From the NCBI GenBank assembly GCA_947641575.1, contig CANRQN010000007.1:1-60398 (forward strand): a DNA stretch of 60,398 nt, given 5' to 3'. Position 1 is the stretch's first letter. Every line of letters begins with the position of its first letter. Positions 33,520 to 42,953 of this stretch are shown here, in pieces. This DNA is from an uncultured Clostridium sp. GTDB lineage: Bacteria; Bacillota; Clostridia; TANB77; CAG-508. The notes under the pieces are model-generated. The model was not told the origin of the DNA and searched no databases. It was given only the letters and a program-made list of their open reading frames with translations. The position numbers were made by a program, and so were the translations under genes.

Positions 33520-33663
33520 TTCTAAGTTCTAGGAAATTTCATATTTTAATATGAAATTGACGTAGAAATTAGTTATACAAAACTTAAATTTTCTTTGCAA
33601 AGTATGAGCTTAGAAAATTTTAATTTTGTTTTCTAAGTTCTAGGAAATTTCATATTTTAATAT
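33520..33663. repeat. Structured dispersed repeat, family 2, copies A and B
   Basis: TTTCTAAGTTCTAGGAA followed by a hairpin (ATTTCATAT / ATATGAAAT) and GACGTAGAAATTAG; the first 30 or so bases recur at 33631-33663. Between them lies a long hairpin AAATTTTCT / AGAAAATTT around CAAAGTATGAGC. A reverse-oriented relative lies at 42954-43035, where the stem sequence is different but still pairs. Confidence 0.65.
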
Positions 33664-33725
33664 TTTTCTAGTCCGCTTTTTGGCTCTCTTTCATATTATG
33701 TAAATAAGGAGGTTGATCTTTAGAT

Positions 33726-34275
33726 ATGATAAGTTCTATTATGCTTGCTCTTTCTACTAGCTTAGATTCTTTTGGGATAGGTATTACATATGGAATTAAA
33801 AATGCAAAAATTAAAATTTTATCTAAATGTATACTTGCTCTCATGTCTATTTGTTTTACCTGTGCTTCATTTTTTATAGGTGATTTTATAAATAGTATAT
33901 TTTATTTGGAAAATTTAACTGGAGTTATAAGTTCTAGTATTTTTATTTTTATGGGAATTCTTATTATTATAGATCCAATTCCTTTTGATTTTAACCATTC
34001 TAACGGAATTGATGTAAAAGAAGCTTTTGTTTTGGGAATTGCTCTTTCTCTTGACTCTATGTTTATTGGCATAAGTTCAAGTATTGGTGGGCTTTACACT
34101 TTTTATTTTCCAATTTTTGTTACTGGTTTTCAGCTTATATTCTTATCTCTAGGTTCTTTTTTAGGAAGAAAAATTGCTAATAAGTTTAGTATTCCTGATA
34201 AAACTTTAAATTTTATATCACGGTGGATTTATAGGACTTTTTGGAATTGTTAGAATTTTAAAAAGTTTATTATGA
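33726..34275 (+). CDS. ytaF: Sporulation membrane protein YtaF (MntP-like), one CGG frameshift
   Basis: 182 residues after one +1 step at CGG 34221-34223 (TCA C GGT), restoring FISGGFIGLFGIVRIL, the sixth membrane helix. The twofold pattern ALSTSLDSFGIGITYGI and GIALSLDSMFIGISSSI, each with the Asp-containing LDS motif, is the MntP/YtaF fold. YtaF is expressed in sporulation; related MntP proteins export manganese. AGGAGG lies before the ATG at 33726. Stop is TGA. Confidence 0.88.
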
Positions 34276-34339
34276 GATGAAACAAACATATTAATGTTTA
34301 ATGAAAAAGGAATAAGTTTTTATCTTTATTCCTTTTTTG

Positions 34340-34681
34340 TTATTTTTTTTCATATTCCCTTATGAATTCTTTTATTGACATGTTTATGAGTCTAGTAATA
34401 GATATTCCTGTTTTTTTATTTATACTATTCAAATTTTCCAAGTTTTCTTTTCTAATCATTAGACTCCTATATATTACTATCTCACCCTCTGGTTTTGGAT
34501 AATAATTTATGTTGTCTTTTTTTACTAAATCTTCTATACATATATTTACCATATCACTAATTGTAGCATCATATTCTTTTTCTATAATTTCTTTTAGTCT
34601 TGTATATAATTTATCTTCTAAATTTATAATTTTTTGAATTTTATAATTTTCTTTTTTATATAGTCTATATATTGAACTCAT
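34340..34681 (-). CDS. RHH/CopG-like small protein, paralogue 1
   Basis: 113 residues, probably a small DNA-binding protein. The C-terminal part MIRKENLENLNSINKKTGISITRLINMSIKEFI has the strand-helix-helix rhythm of ribbon-helix-helix proteins, and an earlier EYDATISDMVNICIEDLV looks like a second unit. Its paralogue at 35299-35640 shares the same frame (YRSMMIRKENL, KETGISVTRLLN). A 46-base perfect palindrome lies upstream. Function unknown. Confidence 0.7.
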   Translation of the reverse strand: MSSIYRLYKKENYKIQKIINLEDKLYTRLKEIIEKEYDATISDMVNICIEDLVKKDNINYYPKPEGEIVIYRSLMIRKENLENLNSINKKTGISITRLINMSIKEFIREYEKK

Positions 34682-34748
34682 TTGTTATACCTCCAAGTGT
34701 TAGTTTATAACCTTTTCACGTTTATTATACTTAATTGTTACATTTGAT

Positions 34749-34794
34749 ATAACTTAGTAAGTATGTATATTAATATACATACTTACTAAGTTAT
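34749..34794. promoter_or_regulatory. 46-base perfect palindrome between divergent genes
   Basis: ATAACTTAGTAAGTATGTA and its exact complement meet without a spacer at about 34771/34772. It lies between the minus-strand RHH-like gene and the plus-strand 34914 gene, upstream of both, so it is better placed as an operator than as a terminator. It could be the target of the RHH-like protein itself. Confidence 0.6.
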
Positions 34795-34913
34795 GGTTTA
34801 CTAATTTTAGTGTATAATATAATTGTTAACTTACAATTTTCTTAGGAATTAGTAAGTTTGACGTATTTTTAATTTTTATATATATAAATTACTTTTTATT
34901 TTAGGAGGTTTTT

Positions 34914-35225
34914 ATGACACAAAAAGATAAAAAAAATGATATTTGTTCTGATTTTTCAAATGATTTATTTTGCCAAGTTGATGTTGATTTAATTAATGAA
35001 AAACTTGAAGATAATCTTCCTGTTTTATATGCGAATGAAAATTATGGAGAAATTGATGATAAATTATTAGATATAAACGAAAAATTAGCATCTTCTTTTA
35101 GTCAAGCCCAAAAAAAGCTATTTAGAGAATATATAGATGCTTCTGCTGAGGCTAATTTTTATCAAAATTGTTTGGCTTATTATTTAGGTATTAAAGCTGG
35201 ATCAGATATATCCGAATTAAAATAA
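34914..35225 (+). CDS. Small hypothetical protein
   Basis: 103 residues, acidic, helical (DDKLLDINEKLASSFSQAQKKLFREYIDAS...). No recognised domain. AGGAGG lies before the ATG. It is flanked on both sides by the two RHH-like paralogues, pointing away from the first and toward the second; it may be an associated protein of the same small unit. No CGG. Confidence 0.6.
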   Translation: MTQKDKKNDICSDFSNDLFCQVDVDLINEKLEDNLPVLYANENYGEIDDKLLDINEKLASSFSQAQKKLFREYIDASAEANFYQNCLAYYLGIKAGSDISELK

Positions 35226-35298
35226 TTGATTTTATAAATAACTCTAGAGTAAAATTAATTTGTTACAATATTAAGGATAAGCGTATTGAAACTTTTGC

Positions 35299-35640
35299 TT
35301 ATCTTTTATCATAATGTTCTAAAAATTCTTTTACTGCACCATTTAGTAATCTTGTTACCGAAATTCCTGTTTCCTTATGCATTTTTTGCAAATTAACTAG
35401 ATTTTCTTTTCTTATCATCATGCTCCTATATGTTACAGTTTCAAGTTTTGGTTTTTCATAAAATATTGGGTTATTTCTTTCTATGTATTCTTCTACACAT
35501 ATATTTATCATTTCACTGAATGTAGCATCATAGTTTTCTTTAGTAAATTTCATTATCTTATTATATAAACTATCTTCAATGTTAATTGTTTTCTTTACCG
35601 TCCTGTTGCTTATTGAATACAATCTATCTATTGCACCCAT
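35299..35640 (-). CDS. RHH/CopG-like small protein, paralogue 2
   Basis: 113 residues, clear paralogue of the 34340-34681 protein (same length, shared NIEDSLYNKIMKFTKENYDATFSEMINICVEEYI and YRSMMIRKENL). Two out-of-frame CGGs (TCG GTA, ACG GTA) are unshifted. It does not have the long palindrome in front. Probably a DNA-binding regulator. Confidence 0.7.
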   Translation of the reverse strand: MGAIDRLYSISNRTVKKTINIEDSLYNKIMKFTKENYDATFSEMINICVEEYIERNNPIFYEKPKLETVTYRSMMIRKENLVNLQKMHKETGISVTRLLNGAVKEFLEHYDKR

Positions 35641-35806
35641 GCATGCACCTCCTGCAACTTTTCATAGCTATTTTTTATTATATAGAATTTGTATTTTAAA
35701 TAATACTTGTCAATATTACTGTATAACGAATAATTATAGGTTAGTATTATCTTGTCAAATGAAAATTATACGTCTAAAATAAAGACAATCTTCATATGAT
35801 ATTATC

Positions 35807-36875
35807 ATGAATAAGAAAACTGTTAAAACTAATTTTATTTTTATACATTTAAAAAAGCATTTATTAACTGCTATTTTTGTTTTATTTGTGATAGGGCTTA
35901 TTGTATTTTCTAGAGATAATTTAGAGGCTTCAAAAGAAGGGCTTACTCTTTGGGTAAGTTCTGTTGTTCCTGCTCTGCTTCCATTCTTTATTGCTTGTGA
36001 GCTTCTTTCTCATACTGATATTATTGACCTTCTTGGTAAGAAATTAACTAAGATTATGAGGCCTATTTTTAATGTTCCAGGAGAGGGTGCTTTTCCTCTT
36101 ATTATGGGAATTATAAGCCGGATATCCTGTTGGAGCAAAAATTGTTACTAATTTTAGAAAGAATGGACTTTGTACCAAAGAAGAGGCTGAAAGGCTTATT
36201 ACTTTTACTAATAATTCTGGTCCTCTTTTTATTATTGGTACTGTTGGTATTTCTCTTTTTGGAAATACTACCATTGGATTTGTTTTGTTTATAACTCATC
36301 TTCTTGCTTCTCTTACTGTTGGATTTTTATTTAGATTTTGGAAATTTAGAATTAATGATAGCTTAAATATTAAATCTACAAAAATTAATAATAGCAAAAA
36401 GATATCCCCTACTTTTAATAATTTAGGGACTATTCTTCAAAATAGTATTATGAGTTCTATAACGACTATTGTTATGATTGGTGGTTTTGTAATGCTTTTT
36501 AGTGTTATTATTTCTATACTTAATAATACTAAAGTATTTGATATTTTGAGTACTCTTATTTCACCTTTGCTCAAAACATTAAATCTTCCAGAGACTTTTG
36601 CAAATGGCTTTTTTGCAGGTATTGTTGAACTTACAAATGGTGTATCTATTATTTCCAAGATTCCCTTTAAGCTTGTTTCTGTAAATATGATTATTTGCGC
36701 ATTTTTACTTGGATTTGGTGGAATTTCCATTTTGCTGCAAGTACTTAGTATTACTTCCACAAGTGATATTTCAATTAAACCATATATTATTGGTAAACTA
36801 ATGCAAGGTGCCTTTGCTGCTCTTTATACATATTTACTAATTAGTAATTTTGCTTTTTTGAATTTTGATGTGTGA
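35807..36875 (+). CDS. ylbJ: Sporulation integral membrane protein YlbJ, one CGG frameshift
   Basis: 355 residues after one +1 step at CGG 36119-36121 (AGC C GGA), restoring MGIISGYPVGAKIVTNF, the family signature. Other marks: WVSSVVPALLPFFIACELL, TNNSGPLFIIGTVGISLFG and the C-terminal half AFLLGFGGISILLQVLSI. YlbJ belongs to the nucleoside-recognition (Gate) transporter superfamily and is needed for normal spore cortex. Followed at once by a large hairpin. Confidence 0.93.
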
Positions 36876-36942
36876 ATGCCAAAGGGGACGTAGCAAAATG
36901 GCACTAGCTTAGTGCCATTTTGCTACGTCCCCTTTGGCATTT
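36876..36942 (+). terminator. Perfect 32-bp-stem hairpin after ylbJ
   Basis: Two 32-base arms (beginning AATGCCAAAGGGGACGTAGC) pair perfectly around a three-base loop, starting at the base after the ylbJ stop. The stem is unusually long and GC-rich for this genome and is followed by a short T run. Terminator function is likely; the perfect arms may also mark a mobile element remnant. Confidence 0.75.
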
Positions 36943-36960
36943 TACCTTAACAATTAGCAA

Positions 36961-37324
36961 TCATCTATAATACCTACCTATATATCTATTACCACACCCG
37001 GCATCCACATCCTTGTGAATTATTATTGTTGTTATTACAATTATCAATTATTATATCATCATCGTTATCATTAATTAAATCTAAAATTACTCTCGTTATA
37101 ACAGCTGACACAAAAGCAAGTATTGTGTATGCTATTACATATATTAAAAAGCTTGCATCAAATACTGCAAATGCCACAATTAGATATATTGCAAACGTCA
37201 AAGCTGCAATTTTTATTGGACTTTTTAATATTGTTTCTAATACAATTGAAATTATTATTGTTGCAACTGGTAGTGCAAAAAGTAATAATAAAAGATTCCC
37301 CATATTATGTATCTCCTTTTCCAA
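36961..37324 (-). CDS. Small membrane protein with Gly-Cys tail, one CGG frameshift near the end
   Basis: Three membrane helices (about 9-30, 36-52, 58-80), then an Asp/Asn-rich linker and a tail. The zero frame ends GCGCRVW at 36989. Reading CGG 36998-37000 (TGC C GGG) with a +1 step gives SQGCGCGCGNRYIGRYYR and a TGA at 36961, 120 residues in all. The extended GCGCGCG repeat is the more regular ending and follows the rule seen in the other 21 genes, but here both endings are possible. Function unknown; perhaps a spore surface protein. Confidence 0.6.
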
Positions 37325-37329
37325 GTTCT

Positions 37330-37440
37330 AAAAAGAATTAGTATATTGCTAGGCATTTTAGATTAGAAATACCGGAGGCGTACTGATGTACGTTGAGGAT
37401 TTTCTAATCTAAAATAACGACGCAAGATGCTGATTATTTT
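37330..37440 (-). repeat. Structured dispersed repeat, family 1, copy 1
   Basis: Conserved ends AATTAGTATATTGCTAGGC and AACGACGCAAGATGCTGATT with a conserved centre GGCGTACT-GATGTACGTTGA; the variable arms between them (TTTTAGATTAGAAA / TTTTCTAATCTAAAA) are complementary. It lies downstream of truA and ends, on the minus strand, in a T run. Confidence 0.8.
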
Positions 37441-37482
37441 TAAAACTTTTTTATACATATTATGAGAAATCTATATAATTTG

Positions 37483-38228
37483 TTACTCTTCATATTTCAC
37501 TTGAGCTAAATATAACCCATGAGCCGGGAGTGTTTTTCCTGCTCTAGTTCTTTCTCCAGATTCTATTATTTCTTTCAAATCTTCTACTTTAATTTTTCCG
37601 AAGTCCTACATCTACTAATGTTCCTGAAATAATCCTAACCATATTATATAGAAATCCGATTCCCTGTAAGCTCTATTATGACTCTATCTCCTCTTTTTTC
37701 TATATTTGCTTTATATATTGTCCTAATACTACTTTTATTACTTGTCCCACTTGCTTTAAAGCCTTTAAAATCATGTGTTCCTTCAAAATATTTTGCAGCA
37801 TTTTTCATTTTTTCTATGTCTAGTTTTTGTGGAATATGATATTCTAAATGTCTTAATATGCTACTTCCTGTGTCTGAATTGTTTATAACATATCTATATG
37901 TTTTTTCTTTTGCATTATATCTTGAATGAAATCCTTCTTCCACTTCTTCTATTTTTCTTATTACTATAGATTTTTTTAAGTTACTGTTTAGTGCTTTTTT
38001 TAATTTTTCTAATTCTATTTTATTTTCTATCTTGAAGTTTGCAACTTGTCCGAAGAGCATGAACACCGTGCATCTGTTCTACCGCGAAGCATTTAATTCT
38101 ACTTCTTCTTTTGTGATTAGTTGGATGGCTTTTTCTATTTCTCCTTGAATATTTAATTTGGTGGGCTGTTTTTGCCACCCACCAAATTCTTTTCCATCAT
38201 ATTCAATAGTTAGTTTTATATTTCTCAT
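37483..38228 (-). CDS. truA: tRNA pseudouridine synthase A, five CGG frameshifts
   Basis: 246 residues after five +1 steps, the normal TruA length. Start ATG at 38226-38228, MRNIKLTIEYDGKEFGGWQ. Three shifts in 35 bases rebuild the catalytic motif ASGRTDAGVHALGQVANF: CGG 38082-38084 (TCG C GGT), 38066-38068 (GCA C GGT) and 38050-38052 (CTT C GGA). Two more, 37656-37658 (AAT C GGA) and 37598-37600 (CTT C GGA), rebuild [25 protein letters not shown]. Asp in GRTDAG is the nucleophile for U38-U40 in tRNA. Each CGGN matches exactly one conserved Gly; no other reading gives a TruA. Confidence 0.97.
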
Positions 38229-38271
38229 TTTTAAAGTTCGTTCCCTTCTTAAGGCACAATCTCAGTTTGTG

Positions 38272-38381
38272 AAAGAATTAGTATAGTGCTAGGCGTGCGA
38301 GGCAAATATTCCATGAGGCGTACTTGTGCACGTTGATTAGAAATTTGCTGAGCAACAACGATGCAATATGCTGATTATTTC
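38272..38381 (-). repeat. Structured dispersed repeat, family 1, copy 2
   Basis: Same ends and centre as copies 1 and 3 (AATTAGTATAGTGCTAGGC ... GGCGTACTTGTGCACGTTGA ... AACGATGCAATATGCTGATT) with different but partly complementary arms. On the minus strand it begins at the gltX stop codon and ends before truA. Confidence 0.8.
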
Positions 38382-40042
38382 GCAAACTGTTCCTCTACTG
38401 CTTTTTTTAATCTTGTATCTATGCTTTCTTTACCAAGTACTTGCATTATTTCATACATATCTGGTGTATTTGCTCTCCCTGTTAAAGCAATTCTTATAAC
38501 TGTACTTATATCTCCAACATGACCTTTGTAATTTTCTGGATTTTGTTTATATTCTTTTACTTCTCTTGCATATCCAAATTCTTCTGCTAAATCTTTCATT
38601 TTGTTAAACCAAGTTTGTTTATCATCTGATAAATCAAAATATTTTTCTACATAAGCTGTAATTATCTTTTTGATTTCATTTGGTTCGTTTATATTTTGGT
38701 ACTCATACTTTATTTCTGAATTTAGGAATATATCATCATACATATAGCTAATATTTTCTTTTACATCAGACCATTTTGCAATGTCTTTTCTAGGCTTTTC
38801 ATTTCCTCTTTCGATACCTAAAACTTTTAGGGTATATTCTTTATCCTTTTCAAGTAATTCTTTTAGCTCCCCATCATATTCTGATGCCCATACAAATGCT
38901 GCATCATATACTTCTTCTTTTGTGTATCTTGAAATTACTGTTTTTGATATATCTAAAAGTTTTACCATATCAAATAAAGCACCACTTACACTCATTTTGT
39001 TTAGACTTAGCTCAAATTCATCAATACTTTGCATTTTATTTTGTTTTCTCCATTGCTCAAAGTTTGAATTTGCGATATTTAATAAATATTCTTTTGCTGC
39101 ATCTGATGGAATACCAACTTTTGCATAATATTCTACTGCCGCTTCTGGATCTTTTCTTTTACTTAATTTTCTCTTTGCTCCATCTTCTTCTTTCATAATT
39201 GGTGCAATGTGTGCATATTTTGGAGGTTTTACTCCAAGTGCTTGGAATAACTGTATATGTACTGGAAGTGATGAAAGCCACTCATCTCCACGTATTACAT
39301 GTGTTGTTCTCATTAAATAGTCATCTACTGCATGTGCAAAATGATATGTAGGAAGTCCATCTGATTTTATTATTACTATATCTTGATCATTTTCTGGAAA
39401 ATCTACATTACCTTTTATTACATCATGGTGTTTTATTTTCTTTTCAGGATTTCCTTGAGATTTGAATCTTATTATATATTCATCTCCATTTTTTATTCTT
39501 CTTTCTGCCTCATCTAATCCAAGATTTCTACATGTTGCCCATGCTCCATAATATCCTGGTCTTAGTTTTGCATTTTCTTGTTTTTCTCTCATAGAAGTCA
39601 AATCATCTCCTGTACAAAAACAAGGATATGCAAGTTTTTCTTCTATTAATTTTTTTGCAAAAGATTGATATATTTCTTTTCTCTGACTTTGTTTATATGG
39701 TCCATATTCTCCTTTTCCATCTTCCTCGTTTATCATTCCTTCATCTGGAACCAAGTTAAACTTTTTTAGTGCATCTATTATGCCATTTACTCCATTTTCT
39801 ACTTCTCTTTTTTGGTCTGTATCTTCAATTCTTAGCATAAATACACCATCAGTTTGTCTTGCAAGTTTTGAGCAAATTACACTTGTATATATTCCTCCAA
39901 TATGAACAAATCCTGTTGGGCTTGGTGCAAATCTAACTACCATAGCTCCTTCTTTTAATTTTCTTTCTGGATATTTTTCTTCATAGTAGCTTCTATCTTT
40001 TATATTTGGAAATATTAAATTTGCAAGTTCTTTATGATCCAT
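38375..40042 (-). CDS. gltX: Glutamyl-tRNA synthetase
   Basis: Class I synthetase of about 555 residues, on the long side for bacterial GluRS. RFAPSPTGFVHIGGIYT carries the HIGH-type motif, KLSKRKDPEAAVEYYAK the KMSKS-type loop; TYHFAHAVDDYLMRTTHVIRGDEWL is also typical. I prefer the second ATG (40042), which is at a good distance from AGGAAG. No in-frame CGG; an out-of-frame GAA GCG GCA is read normally. A family-1 repeat overlaps its stop. Confidence 0.96.
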   Translation of the reverse strand: MDHKELANLIFPNIKDRSYYEEKYPERKLKEGAMVVRFAPSPTGFVHIGGIYTSVICSKLARQTDGVFMLRIEDTDQKREVENGVNGIIDALKKFNLVPDEGMINEEDGKGEYGPYKQSQRKEIYQSFAKKLIEEKLAYPCFCTGDDLTSMREKQENAKLRPGYYGAWATCRNLGLDEAERRIKNGDEYIIRFKSQGNPEKKIKHHDVIKGNVDFPENDQDIVIIKSDGLPTYHFAHAVDDYLMRTTHVIRGDEWLSSLPVHIQLFQALGVKPPKYAHIAPIMKEEDGAKRKLSKRKDPEAAVEYYAKVGIPSDAAKEYLLNIANSNFEQWRKQNKMQSIDEFELSLNKMSVSGALFDMVKLLDISKTVISRYTKEEVYDAAFVWASEYDGELKELLEKDKEYTLKVLGIERGNEKPRKDIAKWSDVKENISYMYDDIFLNSEIKYEYQNINEPNEIKKIITAYVEKYFDLSDDKQTWFNKMKDLAEEFGYAREVKEYKQNPENYKGHVGDISTVIRIALTGRANTPDMYEIMQVLGKESIDTRLKKAVEEQFAK

Positions 40043-40063
40043 AAACATATCTTCCTTTCTTTA

Positions 40064-42001
40064 TTAAACTTCCATTATAATTGGTAACACCATTGGGTTT
40101 CTTTTATTTCTTTGTAGTAAAAAATCTCTTAATGTATCTTTTATTGTTAATTTTATTACTGCCCAATCTGTAACATTATTTTCTTCTAATCCTTTTAGTT
40201 TATTTCTTAAAGCTTGTTTCATTTCTTCCATTAAGTTTTCTGATTCACGTACATAGACAAATCCCCTTGAGATAACTTCTGGTCCTGAAACAATATCTCC
40301 AGTGGCTCCATCAATTGCAATTACAACTATGATTAGTCCATCTTGTGATAAATGCTGTCTATCTTTTAATACTATGCTTCCTACGTCTCCAATTCCAAGT
40401 CCATCTACCATAACTTTTCCTGATGGTACTGCTCCTGTTACTTTTGCATCATTTTCTCCTATTTCTAATACTTTTCCGTTTTTCATTATGAATATATTTT
40501 CATGTGGTATTCCTATTTTTTCTGCTGTTTCTGCATGTGCAATTAATTGTCTATATTCACCATGTACTGGCATAAAGTATTTTGGTTTAATAAGTGATAG
40601 CATTAGTTTTTGTTCTTCTTGGCAACCATGTCCTGATACATGTATGTCTGCAAGCGAACTATATACTACTTCCGCTCCTATTTGCATTAAATCATCTATT
40701 ACTTTTGATACAAATTTCTCATTCCCTGGTATTGGATTTGCTGATATTATTACTAAATCATTTGGAGTAATTGCTACTTTTTTATGTTCTCCCGCTGCCA
40801 TTCTTGTTAGGGCTGACATTGGTTCTCCTTGACTACCTGTTGTAATTATTGTTAAGCTTTCATCTGGATAGCTTCTTACTAAGTCTATGTCTATTACTGT
40901 ATTTTTAGGAACTTCCATATATCCAAGTTCTACTGCTGTTTCTATCATTTTTACCATGCTTCTACCACATATTGCAACTTTTCTTCCATATTTTACTGAT
41001 GAATCTATAATTTGCTGAACTCTGTGCACATTTGATGCAAAAGTTGCAACTACTATTCTTTTTTTACAATGTGCAAATAATTCGTCAAATGCTTCTCCTA
41101 TTGTACTTTCTGATTTTGTAAATCCTTTCCTTTCTGCATTTGTACTATCTGACATAAGTAACATTACACCTTGTTCTCCGATTTCAGCAAGTCTACCGAA
41201 GTTTATTTTTTGTCCATCAATTGGTGTATAGTCTATTTTAAAGTCCCCTGTATGAACCACTGTTCCAATAGGTGTATATATTGCAAAACTTACTGCATCT
41301 GGAATACTATGTGATGTTCTTATAAATTCTACTTTTATTTTTCCAAAGTTTACTGTTTCACCTTGAGATATTTCATACATTTTTGTACTTTTTAATAGTC
41401 TATGTTCATCTAGTTTATTTCTAAGCAATCCTAGTGTAAATCTAGTTGCATATATTGGTACATTTACTTGTCTTAGTAGATATGGTATTCCTCCTATATG
41501 GTCTTCATGTCCATGTGTTATAACTAGTCCTTTTATTTTGTCTTTGTTTTTTTCTAAATATGTTGTATCTGCTACAACTAGGTCTACTCCAAGCATATCC
41601 TCTGTTGGAAATGCTAAACCACAGTCTACTATTATTATTTCATCTTCATATTCAAAAACTGTAATATTTTTTCCTATTTCTAAAAGTCCTCCAAGTGGAA
41701 TTACTTTTAGTGGAGATTTTTTTATTCTTACTTCTTCATTTAATTTTTTTGTATTTTTTCTTGGTCTTCTTTTTGCTCTAACCATTGTTTGTTCTTTATT
41801 AGTGTCATTTTTTTCAAGCATTTTGCTTGCTTCTTTGATTCTATTTTCTCTTTTTGCTACCTGCTTTGTATCTTTTCTTTGTTCAGGCTTAATTTCGTTT
41901 TTCATATTGCTAGTTCTTTTTCTTACTTGTCCTTCTTTTCTAACTCTTTCTTGTCTTATTTCAGGCTTTCTTTCTTCCTGATTTTCTTTTGCATTTGCCA
42001 T
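40064..42001 (-). CDS. rnj: Ribonuclease J
   Basis: 645 residues. A beta-CASP metallo-beta-lactamase with THGHEDHIGGIPYLL (zinc motif), SDSTNAERKG, FASNVHRVQQII, ITTGSQGEPMSALTRMA and VHGEYRQLIAHA. RNase J is a 5'-3' exo/endonuclease for mRNA turnover and rRNA processing. The first 90 residues are an unusual very basic, Lys/Arg/Glu-rich extension (QERVRKEGQVRKRTS, KRRPRKNTKK) that may bind RNA. Five out-of-frame CGGs are unshifted and there is no in-frame CGG. Confidence 0.96.
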   Translation of the reverse strand: MANAKENQEERKPEIRQERVRKEGQVRKRTSNMKNEIKPEQRKDTKQVAKRENRIKEASKMLEKNDTNKEQTMVRAKRRPRKNTKKLNEEVRIKKSPLKVIPLGGLLEIGKNITVFEYEDEIIIVDCGLAFPTEDMLGVDLVVADTTYLEKNKDKIKGLVITHGHEDHIGGIPYLLRQVNVPIYATRFTLGLLRNKLDEHRLLKSTKMYEISQGETVNFGKIKVEFIRTSHSIPDAVSFAIYTPIGTVVHTGDFKIDYTPIDGQKINFGRLAEIGEQGVMLLMSDSTNAERKGFTKSESTIGEAFDELFAHCKKRIVVATFASNVHRVQQIIDSSVKYGRKVAICGRSMVKMIETAVELGYMEVPKNTVIDIDLVRSYPDESLTIITTGSQGEPMSALTRMAAGEHKKVAITPNDLVIISANPIPGNEKFVSKVIDDLMQIGAEVVYSSLADIHVSGHGCQEEQKLMLSLIKPKYFMPVHGEYRQLIAHAETAEKIGIPHENIFIMKNGKVLEIGENDAKVTGAVPSGKVMVDGLGIGDVGSIVLKDRQHLSQDGLIIVVIAIDGATGDIVSGPEVISRGFVYVRESENLMEEMKQALRNKLKGLEENNVTDWAVIKLTIKDTLRDFLLQRNKRNPMVLPIIMEV

Positions 42002-42269
42002 TTTACTTTTTCATTCCTTTCTAATTTCTAAAAAAGTGTTGCTCCATCCAAACTAAAAGTTTCTCTTTTTATTAGCTTTTTGGCAGACTTCTAATATTAA
42101 ATCACGAAGACACAAAGGGTTCAGCATCCCCTTTGTTTATCGTTATTTTATTTAGGTTTCCGTTCAACATTTTTTTGTACAAGCATTTTGCTTATTTAAA
42201 ATCTCATCCTTACCATACTTTTAGTATGATACATACTGTTTAGGATTATACTATATTTTTTTAATTTTG
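42002..42269. other. Intergenic region between rnj and dprA
   Basis: No gene seen. It holds a hairpin at 42110-42136 (ACAAAGGG / CCCTTTGT), which can end transcription from dprA, and a second small hairpin around 42215-42230 (CATAC / GTATG). Confidence 0.5.
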
Positions 42270-42918
42270 TCAAATATGAGAATATTCTTCCAATATATCA
42301 AATATGTTTTCTGTAAGTTTCGCTCCTTCTTTTATTAATCCATTTGTTCCTTTTGAATTTTTTGAGAGTACATCTCCGTGGAACTGCAAATACTTCTTTT
42401 CCCTGTTCTAATGCTAAATCAGCTGTAATTAAACTTCCACTTCTTTCTTTTGCTTCTGTTACAACAATTCCTGAACTTAACCCACTTATTATTCTGTTTC
42501 TTTTAGGAAAATTTTTAGCTATAGCCTGCATATTTTCTTCATATTCTGTAACGACTGCTCCTCCTCCATCTAATATGTTCTTAAAAAGTTCCATATTTTC
42601 TTTTGGGTATACATGATTAAATCCCCCTCCCAAGACTGCTATTGTCTTTCCTTTTGCAAGTAACGCACCTCTATGTGCTGCTGTATCAATCCCTGTTGCC
42701 ATTCCGCTTATTACATTTATTCCTTTTTTTGCTAAACCATAAGCTAAAGATTTTGTTATGTTTTTCCCATATTCAGTTGCATCTCTTGTTCCAACTATAC
42801 CTATCCCAAAATCACTTAGTATTTCAAGATTTCCCATAATGTATAGTTTCTTTGGTGGATTATATATATCTAATAATTTTTTTGGATAAAGCTTATCTCC
42901 TATTTCTAATATTTTCAT
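42270..42918 (-). CDS. dprA: DNA-processing protein DprA (short form), one CGG frameshift
   Basis: About 215 residues after one +1 step at CGG 42376-42378 (CCA C GGA), restoring EVFAVPGDVLSKNSKGTNGLI. Rossmann-like core with GIVGTRDATEYG, VISGMATGIDTAAH, TIAVLGGGFNHVYP and KRNRIISGLSSGIVV. DprA loads RecA on incoming ssDNA in transformation. It lacks the N-terminal SAM-like and C-terminal DML1 domains of longer relatives. ATG at 42918 follows AAGAGGA; the frame extends to a TTG at 42957 but without a ribosome site. An out-of-frame AGC GGA in ISGMA is unshifted. Stop TGA at 42270-42272. Confidence 0.93.
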
Positions 42919-42953
42919 TTTATTCCTCTTTTCATATATCATATAACGGACTA

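Noticed and set aside
34340..35640. RHH-like genes and the 34914 gene as a toxin-antitoxin pair
   Set aside because: The 34914 protein has no toxin motif and the two RHH-like genes are not in one operon with it.
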